Origin: Auricularia sp. M13
Taxonomy: Eukaryota; Basidiomycota; Agaricomycetes; Auriculariales; Auriculariaceae
Assembly: GCA_037042915.1 (NCBI GenBank)
Contig: CM073195.1
Location: forward strand, 2,976,001-3,040,000
Reading direction: 5' to 3'
DNA: 64,000 bases
Positions 24,963 to 38,395 of this stretch are shown here, in pieces. Numbering within the stretch: the stretch's first letter is position 1; the number at the start of each line of letters is the position of its first letter. The notes under the pieces are model-generated. The model ran no database searches. It saw only the letters and a program-made list of their open reading frames with translations, and was not told the origin of the DNA. The position numbers were made by a program, and so were the translations under genes.

Positions 24963-25184
24963 GGAGGTCAAGGGTCGGTGGAACGAAGGCAAGTGCAACG
25001 CACAGCCACATGCGGCTGTTGCCAGCTATGTCCGTCAAACTTTTCCTGACCGAAGCCTGTGAACTTTCGTGCAGAGTTGATCAGTCTGGCATTATGTGGT
25101 CATGAAACAGATACATGAAGCAGAGCGGTTATGTGGCAAAAATGAGTATCGTGTGCGTGTACAATGTAGGCGCGAACTCGGCGC

Positions 25185-28100
25185 TTATGCGGTAACCACC
25201 GACTGCACGACAATCATGCCCGCATGCAGATCAGACGCGACGAGGGCGGTGGCTACGTCTCCCAGCGTCTTCCGGACGTCAGAGTTAATAGCAGCGCCTC
25301 CACTCTTGACGCGCTCGTGCATGAGGGTCGTCAATTCGGCCTGGTGCGATTCCGTGGCTAAGCGCCTTGAGCGGCCGAGAAGGACCAGGAATCGCTGGTC
25401 GTGGGCGTGGGCCTCCTTCTGCTTGTTGTGTGCAGCCTCCGCTACGCTCTGGAGCGGGTGAGGGGTCCTTATAGTCGTGAGTTCGATGCGGGAGAGTGAC
25501 GCCACGACATTCGGAGGGTGGCTGTCGGATGGGTTCGAGTACTTCTCCCACATCATGTTGTCCGCCGTCTCAGACTGAAGGCGTGTCTGGGTCGTAACGT
25601 TTCCATACATGGTGTCGGCCACACCTGCAGTCTGAAGGCGCTCATATGAACACTAAACGTCAATCGCTGGGATCGATTTCACTCACCGAGATGACAGTAT
25701 CGCGGATGGGCGCCTTCTCGATCGTCACGTCGCTATTCACCGGCGTCAACCCCTCGGTCTTGACGACGCGCACCACGTTAGCGCTGACATCCGGGTTCGC
25801 GCACAGCTGCAGTACAAGCGAGAGCGCGAGCCGATCATCGGGACCTCCAAAGAACGGCAAGAACAGATGCTTCTTCCCGTGACGCCCAAACGCTCCCTGC
25901 GACGTCGCCGCGGAGCCAGGGTCGACGAACAGCGCGACATCAACAGACGAGGTCGCAAAAAGATTCCGGATGAAGTGCGAGTGGACAGCGGCAGACGCGA
26001 GATCAGAGCCACCACTCTTGAACATGCCTTCCAGCGGGTTCCCAGCTGGTCCACTGACACCAGGCTCGGACGGCGCAAGCAACCATGACGTGAGGAGCAT
26101 CTGCGAATGTACCTCGCGGACGTGTTCGTCCACAGACGTGGCAAACGAGTCGTACGGTACGACTGCGAGCGAACTGGAGACCGGGAAATCGTTGATGCCA
26201 CCGAACGTGCGGAAGACGGTGATGAGGGGATCAGTGTGCAGGAGCGTGTCTGCGGTCGCGCTCTTCATGACGGCAGAAGTACGGTCTGATAGTTCAATGA
26301 GACGAAGAGCATCGACACGGGAACGCTGGATCTCTTTGCGCTTGGCGTCGATAGGCAGTGGCTTCTGCTCAGGTTGGAAGAGTTGTGTCAGAGACATCCT
26401 GCGAAAGAATTAGTCGAGTTGTTTAGTCCGACGTTGAGAAACTCACACAGCGGGGAGGTGTTCGATCTTGTCAAGAACAACAGTGAGCTTGAGCTTCCAA
26501 GAATCCTCGCCATCCTCAGTCCAGTCGCTGGACCTCTTGATGGGTGTGCCAGTAGACTCAGACGGCTCCTCAAGATTGATCCTGCCGCCATTGACCTTGG
26601 TGTGATACTTCGGAGGGTAGATGGCCTGCACGAGAGGGCTCGTGCAGAACGTCAGCGTCAGCGCCTCAATGACAAACATGGAGAACAGGCGCTGATGAGA
26701 ACAATCAGCCTAGGAGCAGTGACGCATTGAGGGAAAAGCATACCGTGTCGAGAATCCCAGCCGTAAGGCCAACATTCAGGACAATAAGCTCAACCAAGCT
26801 TCGAAAACGTGAGAACGACATCGAGTCGGTGGCAAAAGTATGCATACCCCTTGCAACTCATCAGAGTACCAACAGCGAAGGCCTCACGCTTCTTGAAACC
26901 GGCGAGACGGGCAGCGGTAGAGCACCCAGTGAACTTGCCGGTGAAATCGCACACGCAGATAGTGACAATGAATCCCCACGTGATACCTGGTAGCATGTCA
27001 ATGGTGGAGGACAATGGGTAAACCGCAACGGACCAGAGTTGAGAGTCCCAAGATCGGTGTTGAGTCCACTGAGAGCAAAGTACTGGTGACGTGAGAAACA
27101 TTCAAGCATGTCTCAGGCAAATGCTTACGAGCGGCAGCATGAGGAGCATCACAAAATCTTCAAGCTTCTCAGTAATGTGGATGTTGAGGTTGCCCTGCCT
27201 CGGCACGCTAATGCCGACGAGGAAACCGCCAAAGATGGGATGGACGCCGCTAACATCAAGGTAAGCGCGCTGTAACGTATCAAGGCGTGGGAATACTTGC
27301 ATGATATCGGTGAAGAATGCACTTGCAAACATGAACAGGAGGACGGTCGTGACGAAGAAGGGCGTGGGACCATTCTCCGTTGAACCGGTCTTGCGTGCCA
27401 GCCAGCGGATGGTCAGGCGGCCAGGGAAGAGGACAAGGAGCGCCCACGCCACTGTCGCCATCAAGATCCAGAGCGCGGTCAGGCCGCTTTCAGCATTAAC
27501 CAAAGCGACCGCGAGAGCGAGGAGGATCCAGCCCACGATATCTATATCGGGTGAGATTTGCATGTCTGGAAAGGAGTAAATAAATGTACGCACCGTTGCC
27601 AACACCGGCGGACAAAACCACCACGCCCACAGTGGTGTCGAGGAGTTGAAGCTCGGTAAGAATGCGACACAAGACAGGGAACGCCGTAATTGCGAAGCAT
27701 ACGCCCATGAACAGGAGGAAATGCGGATAGGAGGTGTCCTTGTCGACGAAGTGGTGGTAGATCGCCCGAGACAGCGCAGCTCCAATCCCGAACGGCAGTA
27801 TCATGCCTCCCATCCTACAGCGGATAAGCGTGAGGAGCTGCTGTCTTGGCAGTTGCGCAAACGCACCCGATGATGACGGAAAGCCTGATATTACGTCTGA
27901 GGAAGGTGGTGTCCAGTTCGAGGCCGACGATGAACAAGAAGAGCACAAGGCCGACGTTCGCGACAAGCGCCAGGTACGGGCGAGAGTCTTTGGGGAAGAC
28001 ATGCTGCGTGAAGCCTGGGATGTGGCCACAGACGGACGGGCCAAGGAGAATTCCGCCAATGACCTCGGCGATGACCTTGGGCTGGCGGATGCGGCGCAGG

Positions 28101-28379
28101 AAGAGGCTGAGCACCTGGGTGAACACGAGGATCACGCCGAGCTGGATAATGAACAGGCGAATCGGGTTCTTTGGGTCGTACACGGTCGGGTCTGCGCCGC
28201 TGATGAGGCCGCCCTGGAGCCAAGTTGAAGTCGGTAAGTACGGGCATGCAGAAGCGCGCGTCGGGGCGCACCTGGTCTGGGGCCTTGGCCTTGGTGTCAT
28301 TGGCGGCATCTGCGCGGGCGACAAGCAGATTGTAGGCGCCGGCGACGACCTCCAGGCTCGTCCGCGAGAACTCCTTCAT
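25185..28379 (-). CDS. K+/H+ antiporter, CPA2 family (Kha1-like)
   Basis: Exon 1 (MKEFSRTSLEVVAGAYNLLV ... KAKAPDQ) is spliced to GGLISGADPTVYDPKNPIRL, the conserved start of fungal Kha1 antiporters. The membrane part follows with VIAEVIGGILLGPSVCGH, LVLFLFIVGLELDTTFLRRN and GIGAALSRAIYHHF, then about a dozen hydrophobic segments. The long cytosolic domain includes FLPFFGGPDDRLALSLVLQL (a universal-stress-protein-like nucleotide fold in this family). It ends with FLVLLGRSRRLATESHQAE and GDVATALVASDLHAGMIVVQ. Kha1 proteins exchange K+ for H+ in Golgi or endosomal membranes. About nine introns are inferred; the total is near 900 residues. Its start lies about 100 bp from the inserted wax-synthase fragment at 28481-28812. 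Confidence 0.92.
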
Positions 28380-28480
28380 GACAACGGAGGAGACGGGGAC
28401 AAGAGCAAGCTGCCAGGAGCGGACTTGGGAATCATCCTCTTGGTTTAGTATGACAAGCCGGCGCTAAGCGGTACAGGCGC

Positions 28481-28812
28481 CAGTTCCCGCTACCTCCGCC
28501 GCCCCTCGCCGCGAACCTCAGAAGAGACTGTCAGAATGCACGACGCACGGCGTTTACGCCACTGAGCCCGGACCACTGTTTGCGCTAGTATAGCTCAGGG
28601 CGGGCGGCGAGCTGCACTACTCACAGCCTTGGCCTTGGACACGTTCTTCATGGCGATCCAGCCAGCAGATTTTATTGGCGGCCTTCGCATCCCAGTGGCC
28701 TCGTTTCCGTCCGTCGTCATTGCCATAGCCCTCCTTTGCCTTGCCTTTTCCAGAGAATTTGGGCACAGGACCAGCAGCCCTGCAGCGTTTAGACTGCGGC
28801 AGAAGGGCATAT
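28481..28812 (+). repeat. Derived copy of the wax-synthase promoter and exon 1, order swapped (Y-X)
   Basis: Block Y (CAGTTCCCGCTACC ... CTTTGCCTTGCC, 28481-28745) is immediately followed by block X (TTGCCTTTTCCAGAG ... GACTGCGGCAG, 28741-28812). They overlap in TTGCC. At 2537-2860 on the minus strand the order is X then Y. The left edge GCGCCAG and right edge GCGGCAG differ by one base and resemble the X/Y junction in the source copy. Confidence 0.9.
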
Positions 28813-29150
28813 ATTATTGTCGGCGCACTGCAATAGGCTATTTCTGTGCTCACGTAAGCCGCACAGGAGATCGCGAAGATCGACGTTTGTGCCCAGTTTG
28901 TGGGTTCGCGTACGACATGCTGTCCTTGTGTCGCGGTGAGCGCGGGGCCAGACATACGTATCTCAGATTGCCATTCAGTGAGCATGTGTGTGCGACGTCA
29001 GCCACGCTGTGCCGGGGGACACGGTATTGGTTGCAGTGGCATTTTGGCACTGGCAGCTCGGACAATGTGAGGAGGGAGAAGTCAGTCGCGGGTTCTCACT
29101 CGCGTCAAACATCACATGATACGCGTGGATTGGCTGGGGGTGCTGAATAG
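28650..29150 (+). other. Chimeric open frame seeded by the duplicated exon
   Basis: The copied start codon opens a frame that begins MAIQPADFIGGLRIPVASFP, identical to the wax-synthase N-terminus including its first hydrophobic segment. It then runs into unrelated sequence and stays open to 29150, about 166 codons in all. The copied block also brings the upstream region of the source gene. Whether it is transcribed is unknown; the downstream half has no recognisable domain and several Arg/Cys-rich stretches typical of non-coding DNA. Confidence 0.3.
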
Positions 29151-29151
29151 C

Positions 29152-29159
29152 TATATATA
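29152..29159 (+). promoter_or_regulatory. TATA box of the secreted-protein gene
   Basis: TATATATA lies about 75 bp upstream of the ATG at 29232, with an ATTGG (CCAAT-complement) motif about 20 bp further upstream. Confidence 0.5.
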
Positions 29160-29231
29160 CTGGCCGCGAGACGCAGTGGAGCTGCACCCCAGCCCTTCCC
29201 ATACGACTTAGTAGTAATCCCTCACCGAATA

Positions 29232-30032
29232 ATGTTCGCTCAAGCCCTCCTCGTCCTCTTGCCCCTTGCCGCCGCGGCGCCAACGACGCCGTCAGGGTGG
29301 AGCTTTGCGTTGCGCTCGGTGGCGCGCAAGGAGCAGGTGTGGACGCGCCGGCAGGCGGGGGAGACGGTGTTCAACATTGGGTGCACGGCGTTCGGGCCCG
29401 CGCAGGACCCCGTGTTCGTCGACGCCCCGAGTGCGGTGACCACGTTCTTCAATGGCTCTCAGGCTGGGGGGTCGTGCGCGGCCAGTGTGCAGAGCAAGTT
29501 CACGTGTGTGCCGGCGACTCAGCCGCAGCAGACGGCGTGCTCGTTCGACGGCGCGCTGGCCGTCTGGGATGCTGGTACGTCCGCGCCGCTGTGTCCTTTA
29601 TTGTTGATTGATAGCTTATTCATGCATGCAGAGTCGATGGACTGCTTTGCGCGCGATGCGCTCGTGGAGGCCGTCCAGAGCACGTGCGCGGCGGGCGGCG
29701 TCACCGATTGCGGATGCGGCGTGTACGTCGCGTTGCCGCTGAGTCGTAGCTTGTGAGACTTATTCGCTGTGCACAGGTACAAGGACCTCGGGGAGAGCCA
29801 GTGCCTCGTGGCCTCGTTCACGTACCACCTCTCGGGCCTGGCGGTGGTCAACGACGCCGGGTTCGTCGGCGAGCCCGTGCCGTCGAACGTAACCGTCAAC
29901 GCCGCGCCGACGGAGAGCAGGAAGCGCGACGTGCTTGGGCCGTCGTATAACGACCTCACCGTGTGCGCGTTCAACAACAACGGAGACGTTACGGGATGGT
30001 GCGAGGGTGCCGAGACCCATGTATGCCAGTGA
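29232..30032 (+). CDS. Secreted cysteine-containing protein, function unknown
   Basis: Three exons (29232-29574, 29632-29722, 29777-30032) give 229 residues with consistent phases. The signal peptide MFAQALLVLLPLAAAAP is followed by a dibasic-containing region (RRQAGETVFN) that could be a propeptide site. The mature part has about ten cysteines, in GGSCAASVQSKFTC, SMDCFARDALV, GVTDCGCGVYKDLG and the end GWCEGAETHVCQ. A second dibasic-type site, SRKRDV, is near residue 195. No family was recognised. Size, signal peptide and cysteines suit a small secreted or effector-like protein. It lies downstream of the duplicated promoter fragment. Confidence 0.8.
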
Positions 30033-30282
30033 TCATGAACTGGTAGTCGACTGGGGAAAATGACAGTCACGGACTGACGGACTTGCTTACGGACTACATA
30101 ATGATATGATAGGACACTTACGCACGATACCACATGAATGTACTTAGCAAGTATCGTAGTATGCTTTCTCGCGACAACAGATATCTCCGCGGCATTTGTT
30201 CCGGATACGGAGATAGAAACTAGATCCGACGAAAGCACATCTTGCACCCGAACGTCAACGTCCACAGCGCGAGTCACGCGCC

Positions 30283-33095
30283 ATGGTGCGTCTGTCTACC
30301 GCGCGCGTCGCACAGCGCGTTTTCTGAGCTCTGCAACCCGCTGTTATGTTAGGCACGATGCAAAGCGTGTTCGAGCTCGCACATCGAGTCAGACGGCGCG
30401 ACGGGCACCTCGTACTGCCAGGACTGCGGCGTCGTCTTCGAGGAGAATGCTATTGTCGCAGAAATTACCTTTGGCGAGACTGGCTCTGGCGCGGCCATGG
30501 TCCAGGGCTCCTACGTCGGCGCTGGCTCTGGTGCGTTTACAGTGCCCGCTGGCTGCTCGGATAGCAGTCTTGGCTGACTTGCGTGCAATGCAGCGCGCGC
30601 GCGAATGTCCGGAATACATGGCCGGAATATGGGCGGCGAGTCGCAAGAGCAGACTATGGAGAACGGTGCGACTGCCGTGGCTTCGTCGTCGCTGCACGAT
30701 GTCTGACTCAGGTTCCAGGACGGCGCAGAATTCTGCAAGTCGCGTCGGCCATGCATCTGCCAGAAACCATAGCAGAACGCGCTCAACGCTATTTCAAACT
30801 TGCGCTCGGCACTGGGTTCGTCAAGGGCCGCAAGAGCCTTTACGTCGTCGCGACATGTCTCTATGTCGCCTGCCGCCAACGCAAGACCAGCCATATGCTT
30901 ATTGACTTCTCCGACATGCTCCAGGCAAGTACTATTCTTTGCTATACTATTCAGCATCATTAATGGCTTCGCAAAGGTCAACGTCTTCTCCCTCGGCCGC
31001 ACCTATCTGGACTTCATAAACGAATGCCACATCAGCAAGGCCGACCTCGAGCTCATCGACCCGGCGACCTACATCCACCGTTTCGCCTCGCTACTCGAGT
31101 TCGGGGACGAGACGTCGCGCGTAGCGTCAGACGCCGTGCGGCTCGTGCGCCGCTTCTCGAGCGACTGGATGGTCTTCGGCCGGCGGCCGTCGGGCATCTG
31201 CGGCGCGGCGCTGTTGCTCGCCGCGCGCATGAACAACTTCCGGCGCAGCGTGCAGGAGATCATCCAGGTCGTCAAGATCGCCGACACCACCATCCAGAAG
31301 CGACTCGAGGAGTTCAAGCAGACGCCGTCCGCCGCGCTGACCGTCCATGACTTCCGCAATATCGACTTGCAGGACCAGATGGACCCGCCTGCGTTTTACC
31401 AGGCTAAGCTGCGCGAGGAGAAGCTGGCGAAGAAGCGCCGGCGCGAAGAGGATGGCGACAGTGGGAGCGAGTCGGAGGATGCTAGCGACGACGAACAGCG
31501 GCCGAGGAAGAAGGCCAAGAAGAAGAAGGGCCGCCGCGCGAAGAGTAAACGCAAGGGCAAGGAACGGGATGACAGCGAGCAAGATGCTAGCGGTTCGGAC
31601 GAGGAGGAGGCGGACGACGGCGACAAGTCGTCCACAAAGAAGAAGAAAAAGAAGAAAGACAAGGTGAAGAAGCGCAAGAGCAAGAGGAAAAAGGACGCAG
31701 AAGCGGACGACAATGCTCGCAAATCCGTCGAACCCCCTGCCCCCGCGCCTCCTGCCCCGGACGCGCCTGCTGCCGATACTACTGTTGCTCAGGACAAGAC
31801 GGATGAGCATGATAGCGATCTCGATGCGCCTGGTTCGCCCGTGCTCGAGATCGACCCGGAATTGCTACAGCAGGATGCCACTCGCTTCACAGCGGCGGCC
31901 ACGGCGCCAAGTGCTACAACCGCTGTTGCTTCATCTTCAACAGCGACTGCACCTCCTGCCACTCAGTCGCCCCTTACCGCCCCTACAGATACGCAGGCCA
32001 CAGCCGTTGACACCCCTCCGCTCGTCCCCGCTGCTTCGTCTTCCACCCGCTTCTCTCCATCTGCCGCGCCGCCTCCTCGTTTTTCCCCGCCAGCTTCGTC
32101 GCCTGCACCCAAGTCGCCGGCTGCGCAAACTCCTCTGTTTCTTCCCGGCACACCTGAACGCGACGTTGTCGAGCAGGTCAGCATGCCGGGCCATCTGCGC
32201 GACGCCGTGCGCGACAGCTCGCCCGATGCTACGCTTCAGGTCCCCAACACCGCAGAAGACGATGAGCTGGACAAAATGCTTGCGGAGCAGGTCAACGACG
32301 TCCTCAGCACGGAGAAGAGCGCTGCGGAACTGTCGATAGCCTTGGACGAGGCTGAGGCCGGACGCTCCATCGCTGTGGATGACGAGCTGCTCGGGCTGGA
32401 CGAGGAAGAGCTTGACGCGCTTATTCTAACGCCGGAGGAGGTGCATCTGAAGGAACGCATCTGGGTCGAGATTAATCGCGATTATTTGATCAACCTCGCC
32501 GGTATGTGGTCCTCATTTTCTCGGAGCTTTTTATTGGTGCGGTTTTGCTGAGTGGCATGTAGCGAAGATGGCGGTGGAGAGCGGAAGCGCGGAGGCGACC
32601 AAGCGCAAGGTTCGTATCCTGCACGGGACACAACTTTTGTTTATTCATAACTCGCGATTCGTGATGCAGCCGCGGAAGAAAGGCCAAGGCAATAAGCCGC
32701 GCGACTCGACGAACCCCATGGGCACCAGCCCGGCCGACGCGGCGCACAAGCTCGCGCAGAAGAAGGTCAGCAAGAAGATCAACTATAACGCGTGGTCCAC
32801 GCTGTTCGCGCGCGCACCTAGCGAGGGCAAGAAGTTCAACCCGGGCGGAAAGCAGATGTACACCATGGACGGGGACAAGACGGACGAGATGATGGAGATT
32901 GAGGAGGACGCCGCGGGGATGGGCGTCGGTAGCGGGCGGCGGCTTGTGGCCGACGATGACAAGGACGACGGCGACAAGGACGACGAAGATTATTATCAGG
33001 ACCCGAGCATGACCATGGATGCGGGCCTGCCTAACCGCGCGAACGACGACAAGGACGACGACAATTTCGGGTACGAGGAGGATATGTGGGGATAG
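30283..33095 (+). CDS. BRF1: TFIIIB subunit BRF1 (TFIIB-related factor)
   Basis: Seven exons (30283-30285, 30353-30530, 30594-30665, 30719-30924, 30977-32501, 32563-32609, 32670-33095) sum to 818 codons in frame. BRF1 positions RNA polymerase III on tRNA and 5S genes. The N-terminal zinc ribbon has CKAC and CQDCG. The two cyclin folds include RRRILQVASAMHLPETIAER, SLYVVATCLYVACRQRK, LGRTYLDFINECHISKADL and GRRPSGICGAALLLAARMNN. A long Lys-rich then Pro/Ala/Ser-rich linker follows. The C-terminal BRF homology block has PRDSTNPMGTSPADAAHKLA and NYNAWSTLFA, and the tail is acidic. The start ATG stands alone in exon 1, and intron 4 (30925-30976) has a GC donor, CAG/GCAAGT. Confidence 0.95.
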
Positions 33096-33265
33096 CCTTG
33101 TCCTCCGCGTCGACGTTTTTGCAGCAGTAACTTATGTATCATCCACTAACTTTTGCTTTTCGTTCTTCAGAGGGTTTTATCTAGGCAGTTGTAGGATAGG
33201 GCGTCGGTGTGCCGTGAAATAAAAAGGACTTGTATACTGCAATAATGTGTAGACCAGTAAAGAGG

Positions 33266-33988
33266 CTATTTCTTTTTGACGCTCTTTATTCGGACAACCT
33301 CGTTGCCCACGAAGACTCCCTATGAGACCCGTAAACAGGTGGACATGAAGGCTAGGATGAAAACGCGTACCTTGCCCTTGTACGGCTCAGGTTTTCTCCA
33401 GCGTCGAATTTCGGAGCAAAACTGGCCGAGCTTCTGCTTGTCGTCGCAGCTGACCATAATGCGCGTCGGGAACGGGCACTCGACCTTGATGTGCTGGGGG
33501 ACGGGGACGAAGACGGAGTGCGAGTAGCCGAGCTTCATCTGCAGGCGGACGGCGCCGGGGTACCTACCCTGCGGGTCGGGCTCGACGGCGGCGCGGAAGC
33601 CGACGCCGACGAGGTGGACGGGCGTGGTGAAGCCAACGGTCATGCCGGTGACGGCGTTGGCGACGAGCGTGCGGGTGAGGCCCCACATCTCGCGCTGCTT
33701 GCGCTCGCTCGGGTCGGCGACGGTGACCTTGAGCAGGCCCGGCGCGGGGTAGTCGAGCTTGACGAAGCGCTCGACGGGCAGCGCCGTCGTGCCGCGCGGC
33801 CCGGCGACGGTCAGCGTGCAGGGCGAGCGCGGGCCGCTGCCCTTGGCCGGCGGCGCGTGCGAGACGGTCACGCCGGCGGGCAGGGGGATGGCCATCTTGC
33901 CGATGTGCGACACGTATTTGCGCGTCGCGCTCATCACGCGCCCGGCCGCTATCGACGCGGCAGCCAGCGACGCCGCGGGACTCGCCAT
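33266..33988 (-). CDS. Mitochondrial ribosomal protein uL6 (L6, MRPL6-like)
   Basis: Two exons (33988-33371, 33319-33266) give 223 residues. The protein has the bacterial L6 layout: IPLPAGVTVSH, LTVAGPRGTTALPV, TRTLVANAVTGMTVGFTTPV, VGVGFRAAVEPDPQGRY, LKLGYSHSVF-type strand (MKLGYSHSVFVPVPQHI), and the C-terminal EIRRWRKPEPYKGKG-VFVGNEVVRIK-KKK. This last is the mitochondrial/bacterial rRNA-binding signature. An N-terminal Ala/Ser-rich extension of about 30 residues would serve as the mitochondrial targeting signal. It joins the large subunit near the sarcin-ricin region, by family. Confidence 0.95.
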
Positions 33989-34127
33989 GGCGCGCTGGGG
34001 GCTGGTGTTGTGTGGGAGGTCGGGACGGAGTTGAGCGGAAATTTGCACCGCGAAAGCAGCCGTTGCAACGCTCAAGAACAAAATTCTGCATAAAACTCTA
34101 CAAAGAGAATGCAAATTTTCATTGTGC

Positions 34128-35165
34128 GTGCGTGTATAGTCCTAATGTTACAATTTTAAGAACGCGAAAGCAACAGACAGAGCAATTAGAGCGTAGATAG
34201 ATGTCGACAGAAGAGAAAGCTGGATCAGTACTCAATGCAACACGCATTTCATGCGACAGGTTGCATTGCAGGGCACAAAACAAAATAAGAAAGAAAGCAG
34301 GGTCAGAACATGTGGAGAGCGTCGTAACCTTGGAAAGCAGCGCGATCGGAGGACGAATGAGATCGCCAATGTGGAGGAGGGTGGTGTACAGATAGGAAAC
34401 GGCATGGTAAAGAGCACAAGGCTGTCGTGGAGAATGAGGTGGGCGAGGCAGGAATCTGCAGAGGAGATAAAAAATGGAATCGTTATCATATATGCCACAG
34501 AGAGATTGCAGAAGGTTGTGGGTCGCATGTGGGCGACGAACCAACATAACTTCGAATGGGCCAGGTGGTATGCGAAATCATCCGGACGCGCTTCATGGAT
34601 GCGGAGAGAACGTAGACGGGTCATTTCAGGCAGGATTTTCATCGTGGCGTCGATGAGAAAGTCGCGATAGTCGTGATAGCCATACCGATCTTCGGCCGAG
34701 CAAGCCCACTTGGTGAGCGAGAGGATGGACACTGCGCGGCATTATGGAACAACTTCGCCGTGCGAGCGACCGTTCGCTGTCTGTCCCACAGCATCTCCTA
34801 GTCTATGTGGATGCGAATGTGCGGGCTCTGAAGCTCAATCCTCCTGTACAGATGGATTTCGAAAGGAAGGAACAAGTGCTTGCAGGTCGAGATGACGGCG
34901 ACCAACGTCTTGTAGCCCAGTTCCTCGTCGTCTCCCAGATAACCCACGACGCACGCCCAGACATCGAATGGTAGCTTGGTCACAGGGAAGTTTCGTGGGG
35001 GGGGGGAGGTTTGGACAACAGCATTCGCAACACAGTCAGGCTCTTCGGCCGAAGCAACCCTGGCGCGGGGATGATCGGGTATGAGAGGGGGCTAGCAGGC
35101 TCCTGAGCGGGATGAGGACGAGGACAAGTTGAAAGCAAAGCGTCGGAGCCCGGAAGCTATCCTCC
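34128..35165 (-). pseudogene. Decayed, internally deleted paralogue of the 7.7-9.3 kb F-box gene
   Basis: The F-box segment survives (TKLPFDVWACVVGYLGDDEE, then GYKTLVAVISTCKHLFLPFE), as does part of the LRR region (MTRLRSLRIHEARPDDFAYH). They are in different frames, and sequence equal to about 7580-8790 of the intact copy is missing. The ATG region is disrupted by a run of about 11 G near 34998. The homology also covers the 3' flank of the intact gene (from 34128) and its 5' leader (to about 35165). The relic sits in the promoter interval between the uL6m gene and SDH1. Confidence 0.8.
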
Positions 35166-35211
35166 CAAATTCCTTCCCGCTCCGTCTGCCGCGAGCATCC
35201 CGCCGAAAGCA

Positions 35212-37709
<2,498 letters not shown>

Positions 37710-38395
37710 ATAATAACGGGCACGTTGTTCCTTCTGTGTTCTGTATATTGCCTTTTAGTCGCATCGAATCCAAGCTTTCTTTCTATTCCTTCTTAAGTGC
37801 TTGGCATGCTCCTTAAATGGACACAAGACTCAGCCTCGCGACGCTTCGGCACAATGAGGGGAAGGCTGAAAATACGATGATTAGACAGCGTTGGAGTATG
37901 AGGGAACGGCAGAGCACAGCTTATTCAAGCGTGGCGGCGGTGGGAAATACTATCGTCTCGGGCGCGTAGAGCAGAGGTAGAGACTTGGTCAACTGACAGC
38001 TATCAGATACGTCGAGGACACCACTGCGGCAGCAGTATTTATCTCAGTTACTGCAGCTGTGAGACACCGGAGACGGACGGACCTACGATACCGCTTGGGC
38101 CGCGGACGGTCATGGGTCAGAGCTTGGACCAGCTGGGTCAGTTGTGTATATAAGACAGCGGCAGTGAGAGCGGCCCACCGTCGGTCCTAGAGCAGACTAA
38201 GCATACATCGCCATTCCTAATGTTCGTCATATGGTTAATATAAGGGTTATTGCGGTTGTGCCAGTTGCTTTCGGACTGTCGCAGTCTGTCAGTGACCGGC
38301 TCCGTCCACCGCCTGTTCTGTCACTCCCGGTTCCAGTCTCAGACCTGCTGTGCGGAAACGACATTGACAGATGTCTCTCCTCTCTGGTCTACGCA
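37710..38395. other. Intergenic, F-box gene promoter
   Basis: It holds TATATAAG at 38147-38154, about 245 bp upstream of the assigned F-box ATG. No other gene was seen. Confidence 0.55.

Noticed and set aside
31396-31722. Leu/Phe/Ser-rich minus-strand frame resembling a membrane protein
   Set aside because: It is the reverse complement of the Lys-rich linker of BRF1 (AAG/GAA runs read as CTT/TTC).
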